Origin: Pegoplata infirma
Taxonomy: Eukaryota; Arthropoda; Insecta; Diptera; Anthomyiidae
Assembly (NCBI GenBank): GCA_963921195.1
Contig: OY992539.1
Span: 37,973,754-38,037,753, forward strand
DNA: 64,000 nucleotides
Direction of reading: 5' to 3'
Numbering within the stretch: position 1 is the first letter of the stretch; every line of letters starts with the position of its first letter. Both the position numbers and the translations under genes were made by a program. The notes under the pieces are model-generated. The model did no database searches. It was given only the letters and a program-made list of their open reading frames with translations, and was not told where the DNA came from. Positions 23,945 through 35,204 of the stretch are shown here, in pieces.

Positions 23945-24545
23945 AAATAAAAAAATCGAAGGGGCGTCTTTTTTTTGATGGGGGGGGGGCGTTCGGTGGA
24001 GTTGGTGAGGGACACCTGTACCCCCGCTTTATATGTTAACAAATCATTTTTTATGATATTTAAGCTTAAATAATAAATTTGTATCGTTATTTTAAATTAA
24101 TTTCTATAACCATGCCCCCAAAGGTGGGCGGCCTGAAAAAAATCGAATTTCCTAGCCCCCTTGGTCCAAGCGCAGGTCTATGAACATAATATGGCGTACA
24201 AATGTTACATTTGTTGAGCAAAAATTAAAAAAACTCGTAAAAATATCGAATTTTAGTTAGTTCTTCAAGGGGGAACTTTCCCCCCTGGTCCGATTTTGAC
24301 CATCTTCGAACTTAACCTTACCAGTAACATTAGAGATATTCTTGCCCAATTTCAGGGACCTAGCTCTTTTGGTTTGGACTGCATCGTTATTTCTACAGAC
24401 GGACGGACAGACATCGCTATAATGTCTTAGATTCTATCATGGATCAATATTATATATACTTTGTGGGGTCCCCGACCGATATTTCGATATGTTACACACG
24501 GAATGACAAAGTGAGTATACCCCCATACTGTGGTTGGAGGGTATA
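23945..24545 (-). repeat. Helitron/mini-me-like element, tandem copy 1
   Basis: On the minus strand: ATACCCTCCAACCACAGTA, GGGGACCCCACAAAGTATAT, a TCTGTCCGTCCGTCTG patch (the GTCY block) and TAAGGTTAAGTTCGAAGATGG. It ends in a G/C-homopolymer area. It is directly followed by a second copy in the same orientation. The (GTCY)n plus TA-rich layout matches the dipteran mini-me/Helitron-like repeats. Confidence 0.6.
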
Positions 24546-25168
24546 AAAAAAATTGCTGGGGCGCCTTTTTTTTGTTCGGGGGGGGGGGGGGGGGGGGGTT
24601 AGGGAAGTTGGTGGGGGACACCTGTACCCCCGCTATATATGTTTACAAATTATTTGTTTATGATATTTACGCTTAAATAATAAATTTTTATCGTTATTTT
24701 TAATTAATTTCTATAACCATGCCCCCACAATGGGACGGCCTGAAAAAATCGAATTTTCTAACCCCCTTGGTCCAAGCGCAGGTCTATGAACATAATATGG
24801 CATACAAATGTTACATTTGTTAAGCAAAAATTTAAAAAAACTTGTAAAAATATCGTATTTTTTAGGGGTCGTTTTAGTTCTTCAAGGGGGAACTTTTTCC
24901 CCCTTGGTCCGATATTGCCCACCTTTGAACTTAACCTTACCAGTAAAATAAGAGATATTCTTTCCCAATTTCTGGGGTCTAGCTCTTTTGGTTTGGACTG
25001 CATCGTTATTTCTACAGACGGACGGACGGACATCCCTAGAATGTCTTAGATTCTATCATGGATCAATATTATATATACTTTGTGGGGTCCCCGACCGATA
25101 TTTCGATGTGTTACACACGGAATGACAAAGTGAGTATACCCCCATACTGTGTTTGGAGAGTATAAAAA
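24546..25168 (-). repeat. Helitron/mini-me-like element, tandem copy 2, with a 21-base G run
   Basis: Same order of blocks as copy 1 and high similarity over the whole length (for example ATGGGACGGCCTGAAAAA-type, AGCGCAGGTCTATGAACATA). It carries an uninterrupted run of 21 G at 24578-24598, where copy 1 has a shorter G run near 23983-23992. The run may be length-polymorphic and able to form G-quadruplexes. Confidence 0.6.
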
Positions 25169-25639
25169 TGTACTTTGGTTACCGGATTTTAAAGAACAAA
25201 AAAATAAAATTTCTAAGGGAAAAATACTCCGTTTTTTCTAATATTTCTATTATTATCTCAAGATCCAAAAAAGTCCGATCCTGAAAATTTTTTTAGTAAG
25301 ATCACGATCGTCAAATAAACAAATTTTAAAAACATAATTTTCAAGATTTGAAAAATGTGTCAAATTCAAAAATTATTTTTGGTACAAATTTATAAGGGTT
25401 CCGGTATCACAAAAATTTTAAGTTTTTTTTCTGACCACCTTCGGGCAAATGTTTAACAAAAAATATATATTTTTTTTTTAATTTATTTTAATTTGATGCC
25501 TTTTTGCCCAAAACTCGATACTTCGACCGATTTTCGCTGGTTCAAAGAGTTAAACGATTCGGCTAAAAATTTAACCGGAAAATACAAAAATTTTCAAACT
25601 AAAGACCACCCCAATGTACCTTTATTCTAAACTTAAAAA

Positions 25640-25700
25640 AAAAAACAAGTAGGAAAATTAAAGTCGGTTAGGACCGGCGTTATAATACCGGCCCTGTTTT
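25640..25700 (-). repeat. Helitron-like 3' end relic
   Basis: On the minus strand GCCGGTCCTAACCGACTTTA is followed by ATTTTCCTACTTGTTTTT. It has the same hairpin plus 'CTTGTTTT' ending as 36925-36965, 30240-30275 and 53180-53220. Confidence 0.4.
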
Positions 25701-25712
25701 CGCATTACCGTA

Positions 25713-26587
25713 CACTCAAAAAAATACGTTAGTAGATTTACTAATTTTTTTTGCTAATGCTAGTTAGCTAACTTTTAGCAAATTTTTAGTTGAGATTAGC
25801 ATGTTAGCAAAAAATTCTTGTAAACATCATTTTGCACATTAGCAATTTTAAACAAACTTTGAACTAATTTCTTTTGCTAAGATTTGAAATTGAGTTGACA
25901 ACATTTTTACAAAATTTTTTGCTAATATTAGCAAAAATAAATGGTAAGTATTTTTTAATTTTCAAAAATCTTAAAATGGCGCTATCTCGAAAACTAAGCC
26001 AGCTAGAGCAAAATGGAGGCCATTTTTGGTTCTCGGGCTCTCATAATATCGCCGGTCATCTTCACATGTGTGAACCTAATGGGTCCGAACTTTGGATCCA
26101 AAAAAGTTAGCATTCCCGAAAATTTTAAAATGCTCACATCTCGGTAAATATTGCCGACACAACAAAAAGTCTAAAAGCATTTTTGTAGCTCTCAGCAAGT
26201 AGAACAAAAAAAAAGCTCTCCGAGTAATATTTTTGACGTTATCGAATTTTGTAATTCTCAAAACCCCGGTGGTCCCCTAAAATCACTATCTCAAAAACTA
26301 AGTAAGGTAGAGCGAAACGGACACAAATTTTGGATCAAAAACTATGACTACTTTTAAGGAACCTAACTAGGTCTAGGCCCATCGGGGTCTGGACCTATCG
26401 GGTCCGAACCCAATGGGGTCCTCAAATGTGTCTGAACTAAGTTGAAATAAAAAAAATTTTCAGTTAACTAATTATTGGCAAAACATTTTTGCTAATTGTA
26501 CCAAAAAATTGTGGGTTCAAAATTAGCAAATTTTCTTGTAGGTTTACAAGCTTTTTTTGCTAACATTAAATTTTTTTTGTTTGAGTG
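25713..26587 (+). mobile_element. CACTCAAAA Tc1/mariner-like MITE, full copy (TA duplication)
   Basis: Starts CACTCAAAAAAATACG and ends TTTTTTTGTTTGAGTG, with TA on both sides (25711-25712 and 26588-26589). Short AT-rich arms built of 'TTAGCAAA' words flank a central block (AACTAAGCCAGCTAGAGCAA, CATCTTCACATGTGTGAACC). That central block is partly shared with the hAT-like elements at 41895 and 61299. No coding capacity. Confidence 0.82.
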
Positions 26588-26589
26588 TA

Positions 26590-27096
26590 GTTTCTAAAAC
26601 TAAAAAAAAAGAAATAAACCTTTTACAAAACAGCGAATAGGAAAACGAATTAAGCTTTTATTAATCCACCATTTAAAAAAAAATGTTTACAATCTAAAAC
26701 CGTTTAACGAGGGACTCATGTGCATTTGAAGTTGTTAAATTGTATAGATAGTACTTATGTATTTAAAAGATAAACATGTATGATCTCTACTTTACAATTG
26801 TTTTTCTACTTCTTCTTTTTCTGATAATACAATAAGTCCATTAGAGTATTATATACAAAAAATTTTCTATAACTGACTCATTGTTAGAATATGAGAACTT
26901 TTTTAAATAAACTTTTCGTTTTTATTTTTATATTAGAATGTGTTTTTTTTTTTTTGTTTTCATTATCTCTCTCACAAATTATTTGAATGTTAATTTCAGT
27001 TATGTTCACTTGTTATTTTGATATTTTTGTTGTTATTTTCAAAAATATTATTATTTTTTTTTTTTTTTTAATTTAACATACGTAATTTTTTTATAG
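26590..27096. other. AT-rich intergenic stretch
   Basis: No gene or repeat boundary was recognised. Poly-T runs at 26942-26954 and 27056-27069 precede the candidate acceptor at 27096. Confidence 0.5.
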
Positions 27097-27267
27097 AACT
27101 CTCGTTTAATTTTGAGAGGAGTAAGTGCTGCAGCAAGTTTTCAGTTAAACACTTCGCCAGTTACTGAATCAATACGAGTACAATATAAATTATTAAAAAG
27201 GGTTCCTTATGAATTAAAACATGCTGAACAGAAATTTTGTTTTATAGAAAACTTTAATGAGTTATGA
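27097..27267 (+). CDS. Candidate 3' coding exon, 56 codons, unknown protein
   Basis: A T-rich tract ending TTTTTTATAG (27096) is followed by an open frame NSRLILRGVSAAASFQLNTS...ENFNEL that stops at TGA 27265-27267. The composition (Ala, Arg, Val, Glu; GC higher than the flanks) and single-copy look set it apart from the repeats around it. No upstream exon was found, and I do not recognise the protein. It could be the last exon of a plus-strand gene whose first exon lies to the left, or chance. Confidence 0.35.
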   Translation, partial: NSRLILRGVSAAASFQLNTSPVTESIRVQYKLLKRVPYELKHAEQKFCFIENFNEL

Positions 27268-27727
27268 TTTGTGGAATTCAGAAGCTCTTTAGCTTTTTTT
27301 TTTGAAAATGGGTTTACACATACGAGTACTGATATCCATAATTCACCAACACCGTTAAGAAATTGAAATTGTATAATTTTTATAAATGATTTGCGATAAG
27401 ATAATAATTCTCTGTATCATTATGCATAATATTTATAATGTGACAATATTATCAAAGTTTTTTTTTACTTTTTATTCGTTTGGAACTTGCTTTTTTTTGG
27501 GTAAATTTGCTATTGAAATCTATCAACTATCAGAAAATAATTGTAGTGATAAGAATATAGTCTAGCTAAAAAGTAGAGAAGTAATGAAATTCCTCACAAA
27601 TTCTTTTTAACAAAAATTAACTTATTTATATTTAATTTTAAATGATAAATATGCGTAAAGTTTGATTTCAACAAATTTGAACTGATCTAGAATTTTAAAA
27701 TCCTTTATCACCTAAGCAACAACAATA
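27268..27727. other. AT-rich stretch, nothing recognised
   Basis: Could hold the 3' UTR of the candidate exon at 27097. No clear AATAAA was noted and no repeat ends are seen. Confidence 0.4.
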
Positions 27728-28504
27728 CACACCCCTCTTCAAGCAAACTTAGCTTGTGTTAAAATGGTGACAAAATCGGGTAATGGCATTTCTCCCCTCT
27801 TCATTTTGAATTTTTAAAATCGTTAACACAAAAATCCTAGATGATCCTGTTTTCGAGTTATTGCTAGATAATTACACTGTTCGACAACAAAAATCTCCCA
27901 GTGAAATATCCAACTGATTCTTATAGATTTTGCTCTCCTGAATCCAAATCTGCCATCCAAGTTTTTTTTAGCACCTACCGTTTTTGAGATATTCGCTGTT
28001 AAAAAGCCAAAAAACCAATAGTTTCTTACTGTTGGTGGTCCACTGTTACAGATTCTTTCAAAAATAAGACTTGATTTCATACAAAATGGATCTCCTGGTT
28101 CCAAAACTGCAATCCAAATTTTTCTAGCATGTTCCGTTTTCGAGTTATTCGCGTTTGAATAAGACTTGATTTCATACAAAATGGATCTCCTGGTTCCAAA
28201 ACTGCAATCCACATTTTTCTAGCATGTTCCGTTTTCGAGTTATTCGCGTTTGAAAATTTTTCCGCGTGAAAATCCCAAAAACGGAACATGCTAGAAAACT
28301 TTGGATTGCAGTTTTGGGATCAGGAGGTCCAATTAATATGAAATCAAGTCCTATTTGTTTGAAACAACAGAACAGTGGACCCCCGAAGGTGCGGAATTAT
28401 TGTTTTTTACTTCGAATATCTCAAAAACGGTACGTGCTAGAAAAAATTGGATAACAGATTTGGATTCAGGAGAGCAAAATCTATAAGAATCAGTTGGATA
28501 CTTC

Positions 28505-29292
28505 GGTACTGCGCAATAACTCCCAAATGAAATAACTCCCAAAAAAAAAATGAAACAACTCCCAAAAATTTTACATACGATTTGGGACTTATTTCATTAT
28601 GAAATTAGTCCCAGTGTAGTGGGACTTATTGCACGAATTTTGTTGGGATTTATTTCATTATGAAATAATTTCCAAATGAAAAAACCCCCAACAAAAACTA
28701 GATTGGGAGTTATTTCATTTCTTGTTAAGCATTGGGAGTTATTTCATCAATGTTGGGACTTAATGCATTTTAATTGAAAACAATATACACCTCTGTGCAA
28801 TTGTTTTTTTTTTTGCTTAAAATTTGTTTCTGCGTAGCCGGCCTTCGGCCGGGCTTAGGGATTACAAAATCCATGCATTAAACCCACCCTCTCCGTAAAG
28901 TAAAGTTTTCTAGGGTAGCAGGCCTTTACGCTATCAAATTTGTTATGCCTCAAAAAGGCCTGATAACCAAAATAGCTTTGGTTTGCAGAGAGGGTGGGTT
29001 TAATGCATGGAGTATGTAATCCCTAAGTCCGGCCGAAGGCCGGCTACGCAGAAAACCTTTATTACAAAAAAACAATGGGAACTTATTTCATTTTCTTTGA
29101 CACTTATTTCATTGGGAGTTCTTTCATTTTTTTGGGAGTTATTATTTTGATTTTATATAACTCCCAAATATTGGGACATATTTTATTTTTTCTTTGGGAG
29201 TTGTTTCATTTTTTAAAATGTGGAGTTAATTCATTTTTCTTGGATCTTATTTCATTGGGACTTATTTCATTTAGGAGTTATTGCGCAGCACC
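28505..29292. mobile_element. Foldback-like element 1 (9-bp duplication)
   Basis: The ends are GGTACTGCGCAATAACTCCC and the complement of GGTGCTGCGCAATAACTCC. The flanking 9-mers are GGATACTTC (28496-28504) and GAATACTTC (29293-29301). Both arms are made of many short 'GGGAGTTATTTCATT' modules in opposite orientations. A second inverted core lies in the middle (28830-29051) with GCCGGCCTTCGGCCGG hairpins. Arms of modular tandem repeats with a 9-bp duplication fit the Foldback type known from Drosophila. Confidence 0.75.
28830..29051. repeat. Core palindrome of foldback-like element 1
   Basis: Arms at 28830-28895 and 28985-29051 mirror each other (CTGCGTAGCCGGCCTTCGG, ATGCATTAAACCCACCCTCT). 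Inside, AGGCCTTTACGC and AAAGGCCTGATAACC give a smaller stem. About 40 bases of it recur at 51559-51599 in foldback-like element 2. Confidence 0.8.
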
Positions 29293-29489
29293 GAATACTT
29301 CACTGGGAAGATTTTGTTGTCGAACAGTGTAATTATTAAGCAATAACTCTAAAACAGGATCAGATAGGATTTTCGTGTTAACGATTTTTAAAGCTCAAAA
29401 TAAAGAGGAGCTCAAAATAAAGAGGAGTTTAATACAATCTAAACTTGCTTGAAGAGGGGTGTGAATAAGTCATTAGAATATAAATAAGA

Positions 29490-30228
29490 GTTAATTTTAA
29501 AAGTTTTATCTGCGGGTATCATAATTTTTTGAAGGATTTAGTGAAAAATATTGCAAATATGATTTCACCAGTCGATTCTACAGCTAAAATTAATACAATG
29601 GACGAAAATATAATTTTAAAATATATTTTAGTTTTTTAAAAAAATTGTCAAAAATTAAAATTTTATCAATTCTTCTTAATTTTGGATTTTATGTGGTCTA
29701 GTTGACAATTTTTTTTAAAAATGTTCTTTGGCTAAATAAGTGGAAACTTTAGCGCTGAAAAAGATGCCTTTAAGGGTCAATATTAACACAAATAAATATT
29801 CAACCTGTAAGGCACTGTCTTTGGGGTCTTTTTTGACTTGAAAATCAGAAAGTTCCGAACAAAGTGAAACTTTTTTTTTTAATTTTAATTTAGCTTAAAA
29901 TATAAGTTTATATTTGGGCATTACTGAAAAAATTCCTTACAAAATTTCTTAAAAAAATGTTTTTGTTAAAAAAAAAAACTTTTTTTTTAATTACTTTCAA
30001 ATTGCATTAAAGGCAAAAAAAATAATACGAGAATTATAAATTTTGACAGACCAAAAAAAGTGTTTTTTTTTTCACCATAAAAACACTTTTCCAGTAGTGT
30101 CCAAATATTAACTAATATTTTAAGCTAAAAAAAAAACTCAAAAAAGTTTTTAAAAAAACGAATCCAAAGACATTGCCCGATTTATGTAGAACACTAAATT
30201 ATTTTTTTTAAAAGGGCATTGTGGAGGA
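29490..30228. repeat. Mixed relics: copy of the 2.0-kb repeat and an inverted repeat
   Basis: About 29490-29605 copies 1985-2210 (TCTGCGGGTATCAT, TTTCACCAGTCGATTCTACAG). About 29790-30185 is an imperfect palindrome (GACTTGAAAATCAG, ACAAAGTGAAAC, then AAAAACACTTTTCC on the return) related to 20080-20640. No gene. Confidence 0.5.
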
Positions 30229-30284
30229 TATTCATGAATTCGGCCAAGTAGAATTCAACTTTTCTACTTGTTTATATTTTATTA
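30229..30284 (+). repeat. Helitron-like 3' end
   Basis: GTGGAGGATATTCATGAATTCGGCC, continuing through GAATTCAACTTTTCTACTTG, closely parallels 36911-36962, including the small hairpin followed by T-rich CTACTTG. Confidence 0.5.
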
Positions 30285-30787
30285 CACTGTGCAACAAATT
30301 TGGGGTCTTCGAGTGTATCTTGAATGGGACCAAAACCCTCGAAGGGTTTTGAGTCAAAACTTTTGACAACTTCGCTCGAGTTCTTTTTCTATGACCCACT
30401 GAAGTTTTTAATTTCTTTCAACGGCGTTTGAAATAAGTCCAAAAAAAGTATTAAATCTAATTCTGAAGCAAAAAGATTCAAAGAAGTGTTCTGTGAAATT
30501 TAATGGTGGTTCTTTTCTTAGAACATATTAACCCTCTATCTCTGACTTTTAGGGGTAATTGTGGGCCTTTGTTTAAATATCCTCATAGAACACCAATAAA
30601 TCGTGCCTTTAAGGGGTTAAAATGTTATGCGAAAAGCGAAAAATTCTTAAAAAAGTAAAATTGTAATAATTGTGAAATAAGTAAAAAAAAATTATAAATC
30701 TGCTTCTGAGCGAAATTGCGTGGTCCACTGTTGGTATACTTTCATTTTTTTTTTTGTCCCATTCAAGATACAAAATCGTGCACAGTG
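30285..30787. mobile_element. Harbinger-like MITE (TTA duplication)
   Basis: Starts CACTGTGCAACAAATTTGG and ends CGTGCACAGTG, with TTA at 30282-30284 and 30788-30790. The segment 'CGAAGGGTTTTGAGTCAAAA...CTCGAGTTC' recurs at 18195-18245 and 62565-62660 (there ending GTTGCACAGTATA), so the family is dispersed. Confidence 0.78.
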
Positions 30788-30925
30788 TTATTTGGCAGTG
30801 TTCGATTCTAAGACATTGTGTGAATGTCTGTGTGTCCGTCTGTGGAGGACACGATAGAGTCCAAAATAAAGTGGTCATAAGCTGGTTAAGTTCTTTAATG
30901 GGTGAAATCGGACCAGGGGGAAGAA
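30788..30925 (+). repeat. Helitron/mini-me-like fragment
   Basis: TTCGATTCTAAGACATTGTG, GTCTGTGTGTCCGTCTG, CACGATAGAGTCC and GGTGAAATCGGACCAGGGGG follow the order seen in the copies at 24.4 kb and 36.4 kb. The copy is degenerate. Confidence 0.5.
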
Positions 30926-31435
30926 GTAGTATATAGTAGTATATATTTAAAATTTTTTGAAATTTTTCCAATTTATAGTAGGAAACTGAACTCATTTTTA
31001 AAAAAGAGCATAATTTAGCCCCAACTATCTCAAATGCATTATGCAAACTTTTGCCCGTTTAAAGTTAAAAAAAAACTTATACTGTTAATATCAAGGTCCC
31101 ATCTTTGCTATTGCAAAATACGCGGGAGAGAGAAATTTTAAAAAATATTTAAACAATAATAAAAATCTAAACTTAAAGCACGTACTAAAGCTCATTTTGC
31201 AAATTTTGAATGATGTTACGCTTCAATGAATTTTCTACAAAGTTTTAATAGAAAACAATTTTTTATTAACACTAGCAAATATTAATATGCATATGCAAAA
31301 AAAAATTGGTACTCAAAGAAAATTGATTTTACTATTTTTTTCACTTAAAAATAAAGTAATTGAGTGTGTGGGACTACAAATTGTTAGTGCCCGACTGAAT
31401 ATTGACGAAAAAACTACTAGTGCGTGAAAAAACGT

Positions 31436-31560
31436 ATGGGGGTTGCATGAGAGGTTAGAAAACCTTGAAAGCTATTTTGATATGGCCACAGTTAAAACAA
31501 CTTGTCAAAATATCAGAGAAGGCTTTGCCCAAAAAATTAACTCGGAAAAAAATAAATCCC
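31436..31560 (+). pseudogene. Possible transposon-protein remnant
   Basis: One frame reads HERLENLESYFDMATVKTTC then QNIREGFAQKINSEKNKS without a stop, while the surrounding sequence is broken. The composition looks protein-like. It may belong to the same retroelement as the following fragment or to another mobile element. No motif is diagnostic. Confidence 0.25.
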
Positions 31561-31584
31561 TTTTGTGTTAACAATGAAAAATTT

Positions 31585-31728
31585 TAAGAAGTCGAAACAT
31601 TCTGTTATCTTATAGCCATTAGTAATCGAACTGGAGGATCCAGTAAAGATATTGTTAGTCGCATAAAAAGGGCCATACAATCCTATGGTCAGCTTACTAG
31701 AGAGTGGAAATCGTCCACAATAAAATTA
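31585..31728 (+). pseudogene. LINE reverse-transcriptase relic, 5' part
   Basis: The frame reads EVETFCYLIAISNRTGGSSK then DIVSRIKRAIQSYGQLTREW. This matches the region of insect non-LTR retrotransposons after the polymerase core, where an 'E-V-E-x-F-x-Y-L-G' stretch is followed by 'R-I-x-K-A-x-x-x-F-x-x-L'. There are stops and indels. It breaks off at the Harbinger-like element 31729-33011 and resumes at 33012. Confidence 0.7.
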
Positions 31729-33011
31729 CACTGTGCTACAGTGAAAAAATACTTCTGATGTGACATAGTATAGGTTGTTGGTCTTGTCGAGTAGATCACA
31801 AAAATGCCCATTAAACTTGCCAGACACCCTCAAATTTTAGAGTTATTGTCAAAAAACGTTTTTTTCGGACTTTTCTCACTAAACCTTGTGTAATTCAGAA
31901 AATTTTCAACCGATTTTAAATTTTTAAACTGTTTTGGATAGAAAAAGGATAGGGCTTTCCATGTGTGTGAATTGGTCAATACGTAAAAGTAAAATATCTA
32001 TTGATTTTTTCTATAAAATCAATTTTTTTTTGTTATTTTTTGAAAATTTTTCGACTTTATCAATTTTTTCCGCTATAGTTCGTTTATTAACCTTTATATT
32101 TATGAGCGTTTTTTTAAAGATAATTTTATTCTAAATACGATAAGCTTCATCCTGAAAAAATCGGATAATAATTGACAAAGTTGTGATAATTTTTCTAAAA
32201 AAGAAAATTAAGATTTTGCAGAAAATCGACGTACAGATAACCCAGGCAAAAAAAATAAGTTTATCATAAATGGTCATGTACAATATTTTTAAAGGTTTTT
32301 GGGGCGCTGAATCCGAATCTGGCCTTTAAATTGCTCTATCTCCTCAGGTTTTTGAGATATTTAGCATAAATTGATATATCAAAAATTTAATAAGATTTCA
32401 AGGTCAAATTCGAATTCAGGAGGTCAAAAACCTTTAAAATAATTATACGCGACCTCTTAGTATGTTCGTTATTTTTTTTATTTTTTTTGCCTGGGTTATC
32501 CGCACGGCAATTACAAGCAAAATCTTAATTTTCTTTTTTAGAAAAATTATCACAACTCTGTCAATTGTTATCCGATTTTTTTGAAATAAAGCTCATCGTA
32601 TTCACAATTAAATTTTCCTTAAGAATACGTTTATAAATATAAATGTTGTTGTACAAACTATAACAGAAAAAAATCGATAAACTCAAAAAATTTTCAAAAA
32701 ATAACAAAAAATTAGATATTGTTGAAAAAATCAATACATATTTTTCTTATATGTATGGACCAATTCACACACATAAAAAGTCCTATCCTTCTATCCAAAA
32801 CAGTTGAAAAATTAAAAATCGGTTAAAAAATGTTTAAGTTACACGTGGTTTAGTGAGATTTTGGGACTTTTCGTTTTTTGACAATAACTTTAAATTTTGA
32901 GGGTGTCTGGCAAGTTTGATGGGCATTTTTGTGATCTTTTCGACGAGAACTACAACCTTAACTACCTCATTTTAAAAGTATATTTGTTTTTGTGTTTTTT
33001 GTAGCACAGTG
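31729..33011. mobile_element. 1.3-kb palindromic Harbinger-like MITE inside a LINE relic (TTA duplication)
   Basis: Starts CACTGTGCTACAG and ends TTTTTTGTAGCACAGTG, with TTA on both sides (31726-31728 and 33012-33014). Arms of several hundred bases mirror each other (GCCAGACACCCTCAAATTTT, ATCAATTTTTTTTTGTTA region, GGACCAATTCACACAC on the return). Confidence 0.85.
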
Positions 33012-33510
33012 TTATTATATTTAACTCTAATGTAAAATTAACATTGATATACGGCTTAGAAACTTGGAACGCTGCCCCCCGCGACATCAAATCGTTGCAA
33101 GTTTTTGTAAACAAATGACTTTCAAGAATATTACGAATTTTCTGGTCACGAAATCAGGGTTTGCAACCGATACCCACCTATAATAACGGTATTTGGCTAT
33201 TGTACCGCAACCAATAAAGATATGGACATTTTCAAAAGCAATTATGAAAGCTGATGAAATTTCTAGAATTTTAAATTTTGATCGAACACATACCTCGCAA
33301 AAAACCGTCCGATATTTCCAGAAACGCTAAAGAATGGAATCATCAAGGAAGTCGTAGAACAGGACGACCAGCTCTTACTGGCGAAGACAAATCGACACCG
33401 AGATAAAGAAAATGCGTAAAAGTTGTAGCGAAATAAAAAACTATTACGATGGACAGATCTGAGTTGAAGAAGTTTGTTGAGGACATATAATCCTTAAAGG
33501 ATCGAAGGGT
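33012..33510 (+). pseudogene. LINE reverse-transcriptase relic, 3' part
   Basis: Frames continue the fragment left of the insertion: NSNVKLTLIYGLETWNAAPR, then DIKSLQVFVNK, a stop, LSRILRIFW. Later come AKEWNHQGSRRTGRP and, at the end, FVEDI, stop, SLKDRR. These match the C-terminal part of insect LINE proteins ('Y-G-S-E-T-W', 'W-N-P-Q-G-x-R-x-x-G-R-P'). Several stops and frameshifts show it is dead. It ends near a TATATATA run that the element at 33520 used as target. The clade is not assigned. Confidence 0.72.
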
Positions 33511-33519
33511 ATATATATA

Positions 33520-34180
33520 CACTCAAAATAATACATTAGTAGATTTACTATTTTTTTTTTGCTAATGCTAGTAAGCTAACCTTTAGCAAATTTTTAGTTG
33601 AGATTAGCATGTTAGCAAAAATATCTTGTATACTTCATTTAGCGCATTAGCCATTTTAAACAAAATTTGAACTATTTTTTTGTTAAATTTAAAATAAATT
33701 GTATTTTTTTTTTTAAGAAAATGGTGTTAAAATGGCGTTATTTCGGAAACTAAGCCAGATGGAGCAAAATGGAGGCCATGTTTGGTTCTCGGGCTCTTCT
33801 CTTCACATAAGTGGACCCTAATGGGTCCTAACTTTGGATCCAAAAAAGTTAGCATTCCCGAAAATGTTCAAAAGCTCATACCTCGGTAAATATTGCCGAC
33901 ACAACAAAAACTCTAAAAGCATCATTGTAGCTCCCAACATGTAAAACAAGACACCAAAAGCTCACCGAGTAATATTTTTGAAATTATCAAGTTTTTAAAT
34001 TCTCAAAACCCCAGTGGTCGCCAAAAATCACGTATCTCAAAAACTAAGTTGAAATAAAAAAAATTCAGTTAACTTATTTTTGGCAAAACATTTTTGCTAA
34101 CTTTACCAAAAAAATTGTGGATTCAAATCAGCAAATTTTCAAGCTTTTTTTGCTAACATTACAGTTTTTTTTTTGGAGTG
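33520..34180 (+). mobile_element. CACTCAAAA Tc1/mariner-like MITE, second full copy (TA duplication)
   Basis: Starts CACTCAAAATAATACATTAG and ends TTTTTTTGGAGTG, with TA at 33518-33519 and 34181-34182. It is collinear with 25713-26587 but shorter by about 200 bases in the middle and right part. Confidence 0.82.
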
Positions 34181-34182
34181 TA

Positions 34183-35204
34183 CATTGAAAGAAACTGGGA
34201 AGACTGCTGCGGTGAGTTTATTTTATGTACCAGATATTTTAGCTAATTAATGAACCTTTTCTGTAATGCGATGAACTAGACAATCGACAATTAACGGATC
34301 TGATCTGGAGCAAAAAACTCGGACTCTAGGGATAAGTTCACTAATCTCATCAGTACATTTTCCATGGTGATAAATTGTCACTATTATACTGTTCCCTAAA
34401 TTCTGAAGTGCTATCTATGTATTTTACTAGTTCTTGAAACTAACAATTATATATGAAAAACACTTAAAATCTTTCAACAAAAAGTTTGATGACTTTTCCA
34501 TTAAATTAAATAAAAAAATAAATGTCTCTAGCAGTAAATAAAACAATTATCTCATCAAATACTTAAATGAATTAACAATATTTACAAACAACAAAAATAA
34601 CAACCGTTTTTTGTTTTGTAATTTCCGATTGCGACAATTTACGAAACGCCAGAAAGATTTATTTATTTAAATAATTTGTTTGCAAAAAAAAAAAAAAAAA
34701 CAAAAAAAAAAAGTAAAAAAATATCGCTTAAATGCTAATAACAAAAATACATGTTTCGTTTAACACACAGAATACAATAAGATACAAAATCAGACGACGG
34801 ATTTGAATTTGAGTTTATGTGTATTTGCAGTAAAAAGTGTAAAAAATAATAAAGAGTCTCTAAATTTAATAATACTGAGAATTTTCATCACATGATTGGT
34901 TTAGTTTTCAGTTTTTTTTTTGTTTTTGCTTAGATTCGATTTGTTTATGTTTCGAGAGTTTACAGTTTTTTTTTTTTAATAATTAGCAACTTTTTTTTAA
35001 CAATAAAATTTAGAAAATACAAAAAATTTTATGAAAAAAAGATAAAAATAAAGTTGACACCAAGTTGTTATTCTTATAAAAATATTAATAATTTAATTTC
35101 AAAAAATGCCCAAATTTTAAATAGATTTTACAAAATAATACTGTTATTTTGAAATGGAGTCCTGAAGTACCGTTTTTTTAAGTTTAGAAATTTGTTTACA
35201 ACTT
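34183..35204. other. AT-rich 3' flank of the secreted-protein gene
   Basis: Nothing coding is recognised. A poly-A-rich stretch at 34684-34715 and a T-rich 34912-34995 are the only marked features. Probably 3' UTR and intergenic sequence. Confidence 0.5.

Larger units (their letters stand above)
27728..29463. mobile_element. Inverted-repeat element with CACACCCCTCTTCAAGC ends, split by a foldback-like insertion
   Basis: Starts CACACCCCTCTTCAAGCAA and ends with the complement, with AATA possibly duplicated at both sides (27724-27727 and 29464-29467). Subterminal mirror segments include GTTAACACAAAAATCCT and CACTGTTCGACAACAAAA. The interior contains two nearly identical 'GATTTCATACAAAATGGATC' modules (28070-28250). 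It is interrupted at 28505-29292. Confidence 0.75.

Noticed and set aside
30609..31046. 145-codon minus-strand frame
   Set aside because: It runs across the end of a Harbinger-like MITE and a Helitron-like relic, and no motif is seen.
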